Positions 13,108 to 15,255 of a stretch of DNA of 15,255 nt are shown in pieces. The position numbers were made by a program, and so were the translations under genes. The notes beneath the pieces are model-generated. The model saw nothing but the letters and a program-made list of their open reading frames with translations, made no database searches and was not told where the DNA came from. This stretch comes from Roseovarius sp. (GTDB lineage Bacteria > Pseudomonadota > Alphaproteobacteria > Rhodobacterales > Rhodobacteraceae), in contig JALQUE010000362.1 of assembly GCA_023260815.1 (NCBI GenBank), positions 1 to 15,255 of the forward strand, written 5' to 3'. Every line of letters starts with the position of its first letter. Within the stretch, counting starts at the first letter, position 1.

Positions 13108-13159
13108 CCTTGGTCCCCCGGCGGTCTAAGCTTGCCCCAAATCACACAGGAGACCGCCC

Positions 13160-13930
13160 ATGCCCGCCCCCGAAAACCGCTTCAAATCCGCACTGGCGCG
13201 CGGCGACATGCTCTATGGATGCTGGGCGGGCTTCGCCGATGCCTACCCGACCGAAATCCTTGCCACCGCCGGGTTCGACTGGCTGGTGATCGACGGTGAA
13301 CATGCCCCCAACGATCTGCCCGCCATCATGCGCCAGTTGCAGGTGCTCGAAGGGCGCCACAGCGCGCCCGTGGTGCGCCTGCCCATGGGCGAGGCCTGGG
13401 CGATCAAGCAGGTGCTCGACGCCGGGGCGCAAACCCTGTTGATCCCGATGGTCGACAGCGCCGATCAAGCCCGTGCGCTGGTGCGCGCCACCCGCTATCC
13501 GCCCGACGGCATTCGCGGATCGGGCGCGGCGCTGGCGCGGGCGACGCAGTTCTCGGCGATCCCCGACTACATCTCGACCGCCAATGCGCAGATCTGCCTT
13601 CTGGTGCAGGTGGAAACCCGCGCCGGGATCGACGCGCTGGACGACATCCTCAAGGTCGATGGCGTGGACGGCGTGTTCATCGGCCCCTCCGATCTGGCCG
13701 CCGATATGGGGCATCTGGGCGACAGCGACCAGCCCGAGGTGCGCGCCGTGATCCGCGACGCGCTGGCGCGCATCGCCGCATCCGACAAGGCCGCGGGCAT
13801 CCTGTCGCTCGATCATGACACAGCACTGACCTATCGCGACTGGGGCGCGCAGTTTCTGGCCGTGGGGATCGACGTGGTGATGCTGGCCCAGACCGCCCGC
13901 GCCACCATGGCCCGCTGGCGCGATGGCTGA
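13160..13930 (+). CDS. HpcH/HpaI-type class II aldolase
   Basis: The 256-residue product is close to E. coli HpaI, which cleaves 4-hydroxy-2-oxoheptanedioate to pyruvate and succinate semialdehyde using a divalent metal. Key residues align at a constant +3 offset: His48 (IDGEHAPND), Arg73 (VVRLP), Glu152 (VQVETRAG) and Asp178 (GPSDLAADMG), which correspond to His45, Arg70, Glu149 and Asp175. The RYPPDGIRGSGAALARA segment is also HpaI-like. Related enzymes act on sugar-derived 2-keto-3-deoxy acids, and the rest of an hpa pathway is absent, so the physiological substrate is open. AGGAG lies 7 bases before ATG 13160. The next gene overlaps its end by 8 bases. Confidence 0.9.
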   Translation: MPAPENRFKSALARGDMLYGCWAGFADAYPTEILATAGFDWLVIDGEHAPNDLPAIMRQLQVLEGRHSAPVVRLPMGEAWAIKQVLDAGAQTLLIPMVDSADQARALVRATRYPPDGIRGSGAALARATQFSAIPDYISTANAQICLLVQVETRAGIDALDDILKVDGVDGVFIGPSDLAADMGHLGDSDQPEVRAVIRDALARIAASDKAAGILSLDHDTALTYRDWGAQFLAVGIDVVMLAQTARATMARWRDG

Positions 13931-14870
13931 TCTGCATCTGCTGGCCGATGTCGGCGGCACCAACACGCGTGTCGGGCTGGCCGATCCGGGCCACGGCCTG
14001 ATCGACGGCACCGCGCGCAGCTTTCGCAATGCCGATTTTTCGGGCCTCGCCCCGCTGCTCGCCACCTATCTGTCCACGCAAGGCGCCGGGCAGATCACCG
14101 CCCTTTGCGCCGGGGTCGCAGGGCCGGTGCGCGGGCACGCGGCGCAATTGACCAATCACGACTGGCACATCACCGCAGATGACCTGCGCGCCGCCATCGG
14201 GGCGGCGCATGTCCATCTGCTGAATGACCTTCAGGCGCAGGCGCTGGCCCTTGACGATCTGCCCGCTGATGCGATCACCCCCCTTCGCCCCGGCACGCCC
14301 GATGCCGGTTCGCGCCTCGTGCTGGGCCTTGGTACCGGTTGCAACGTGGCCGTGGCGCACCGGATCGAGGGCAGGCTGTTCGTGCCCCCCGCCGAATCGG
14401 GCCATTCGGCGCTGCCGCACCTGGATCCACCGCTCAACGCGCTGACCCGCCACCTCGCCCACGACCACCCCCACAAACCGATCGAGGCGGCGCTCTCGGG
14501 TCCGGGGCTTCAGCGCATCTACCACTGGCAGGCAGGCACCCCGCGCAACACCCATGAGATCATCGCCGGCCACACCGCCGGCACCGATCCACACGCCAGC
14601 GCGGCGCTGACCCTTTTTGCCCGGCTTCTGGGGGCGGTGGCTGGCAATCTGTGCCTGCATCACATGGCCACCGGCGGGCTTTACCTCATCGGCGGCACGG
14701 CCCGCGCCACAGCCCCCCATCTGCGGCCTCTGGGCTTCGATGCGAGTTTCACCGCCCGTGGCCCCTATGCCGCGATCATCGAGGCCATCCCCGTTCATCT
14801 GATCTGCGACGACACCGCAGCGCTCAGGGGCTGCGCGCGCCACCTGCGCGACATGCTGACAGCCCCCTGA
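13923..14870 (+). CDS. glk: Glucokinase
   Basis: The 315-residue product is an E. coli-type ATP-dependent glucokinase (ROK-unrelated Glk family), making glucose 6-phosphate. Seen are the phosphate-binding loop ADVGGTNTR (residues 8-16), CAGVAGPV, and the catalytic Asp102 in LLNDLQAQALAL (E. coli Asp100). Also present are LGLGTGCNVAV, the sugar-binding PAESGHSALP, LSGPGLQRIY, and the ATP-site GGLYLIGGTA. In this family several glycines in the last part are diagnostic. ATG 13923 lies inside the aldolase gene, with an 8-base overlap, so translation is probably coupled. In Roseobacter-type bacteria glucose enters the Entner-Doudoroff route. Pairing with an aldolase yielding pyruvate is suggestive but not proof of a shared pathway. 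Confidence 0.93.
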   Translation: MADLHLLADVGGTNTRVGLADPGHGLIDGTARSFRNADFSGLAPLLATYLSTQGAGQITALCAGVAGPVRGHAAQLTNHDWHITADDLRAAIGAAHVHLLNDLQAQALALDDLPADAITPLRPGTPDAGSRLVLGLGTGCNVAVAHRIEGRLFVPPAESGHSALPHLDPPLNALTRHLAHDHPHKPIEAALSGPGLQRIYHWQAGTPRNTHEIIAGHTAGTDPHASAALTLFARLLGAVAGNLCLHHMATGGLYLIGGTARATAPHLRPLGFDASFTARGPYAAIIEAIPVHLICDDTAALRGCARHLRDMLTAP

Positions 14871-14943
14871 TCGCCACAAGCCCTTCCTTCGCCCCGGCGC
14901 CTCTGGCATACTGTGCGACAACCACAAAAATGAGCAGCACCCA

Positions 14944-15255
14944 ATGGCCGACGATCTTCTCTCCGCCACAGACAGTTCCGACTACGACGCCTCCTCGATC
15001 GAGGTGCTCGAAGGGCTGGAACCCGTCCGCAAACGTCCCGGCATGTATATCGGCGGCACCGACGAACGCGCGCTGCATCACCTTGTGGCCGAAATCCTCG
15101 ACAACTCCATGGACGAGGCCGTCGCCGGCCACGCCAACCGCATCGAGGTCGAGCTGCACGAGGATTACGCCCTGACCGTGCGCGACAAGGGCCGCGGCAT
15201 CCCGATCGACCCGCACCCAAAGTTTCCCGACAAATCCGCGCTCGAGGTGATCCTG
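14944..15255 (+). CDS. parE: DNA topoisomerase IV subunit B, 5' part
   Basis: The first 104 residues of a GHKL ATPase subunit are present; the gene continues beyond the window. After an acidic leader comes YDASSIEVLEGLEPVRKRPGM (from residue 14), then the YIGGTD loop. The N-box helix is AEILDNSMDEAVAG with catalytic Glu50 and Mg-binding Asn54. The G1 box is DKGRGIP (81-87), and the fragment ends PHPKFPDKSALEVIL. The GGTDERALHHL and DPHPKFPDKSALE segments favour ParE over GyrB. With ParC it decatenates daughter chromosomes. ATG 14944 has only a weak Shine-Dalgarno. An earlier ATG at 14930 is out of frame. The 73-base gap after glk holds no clear terminator, and I can name no promoter with confidence. 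Confidence 0.93.
   Translation, partial: MADDLLSATDSSDYDASSIEVLEGLEPVRKRPGMYIGGTDERALHHLVAEILDNSMDEAVAGHANRIEVELHEDYALTVRDKGRGIPIDPHPKFPDKSALEVIL

Noticed and set aside
13104..13132. Promoter before the aldolase (TTAACC, 17 bases, TAAGCT)
   Set aside because: The -10 matches the consensus at only 3 of 6 positions. The gene may be read from the monooxygenase transcript.
13677..14969. 430-codon minus-strand frame
   Set aside because: It is antisense to the aldolase and glucokinase genes, both of which have catalytic residues in place.

Overview
The window is high-GC, gene-dense DNA that looks like a chromosomal segment of an alphaproteobacterium of the Rhodobacteraceae (Roseobacter group). 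Reasons: the ffh/rpsP-type ribosomal operon with an AroQ chorismate mutase, a MipZ-type division ATPase, a cysteine-free L31, an alphaproteobacterial ParE N-terminus, a UPF0314 (DUF2585) membrane protein, and an intergenic repeat of a kind I associate with this family. The genus cannot be fixed from the sequence alone. Almost everything is coding. No gap exceeds about 200 bases, and I see no tRNA, rRNA, insertion sequence, phage gene or CRISPR.

Region 1 (1-4156) is a translation and RNA-modification operon on the + strand: the 3' end of a GNAT acetyltransferase, a chorismate mutase with a TTG start, rpsP (S16), bluB (5,6-dimethylbenzimidazole synthase), a 50-residue membrane miniprotein, rimM, trmD, rplS (L19) and rpmE (L31). 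A strong intrinsic terminator closes it. bluB and the miniprotein are passengers inside the usual rpsP-rimM-trmD-rplS order and are linked to rimM by overlapping stop/start codons. A dyad-rich intergenic repeat separates rimM from trmD.

Region 2 (4157-6009) holds mipZ (division-plane ATPase, + strand) and a convergent EamA-type transporter gene.

Region 3 (6010-14870) is mainly catabolic. hmgA and fahA encode two steps of the homogentisate pathway (tyrosine/phenylalanine breakdown). Convergent to them is a UPF0314 membrane protein. Then come a metallo-beta-lactamase-fold protein with an altered metal site, a DinB-family protein that seems to have lost its middle, and a small membrane protein, all overlapping by ATGA. 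An inverted hdeD-like gene follows. After it lie a class A FAD monooxygenase, a DUF2783 protein, an HpaI-type aldolase and a glucokinase. No maleylacetoacetate isomerase (maiA) or hpd is visible. My working idea is that the monooxygenase, DUF2783 and MBL genes form an aromatic-acid module linked to hmgA-fahA; this is inference.

Region 4 (14944 to the end) is the start of parE (topoisomerase IV subunit B), cut by the window edge.

The items most worth a second look are the MBL protein with a half-lost zinc site, the internally deleted DinB gene beside it, the uncharacterised monooxygenase/DUF2783 pair, and the bluB-miniprotein insertion in the ribosomal operon.
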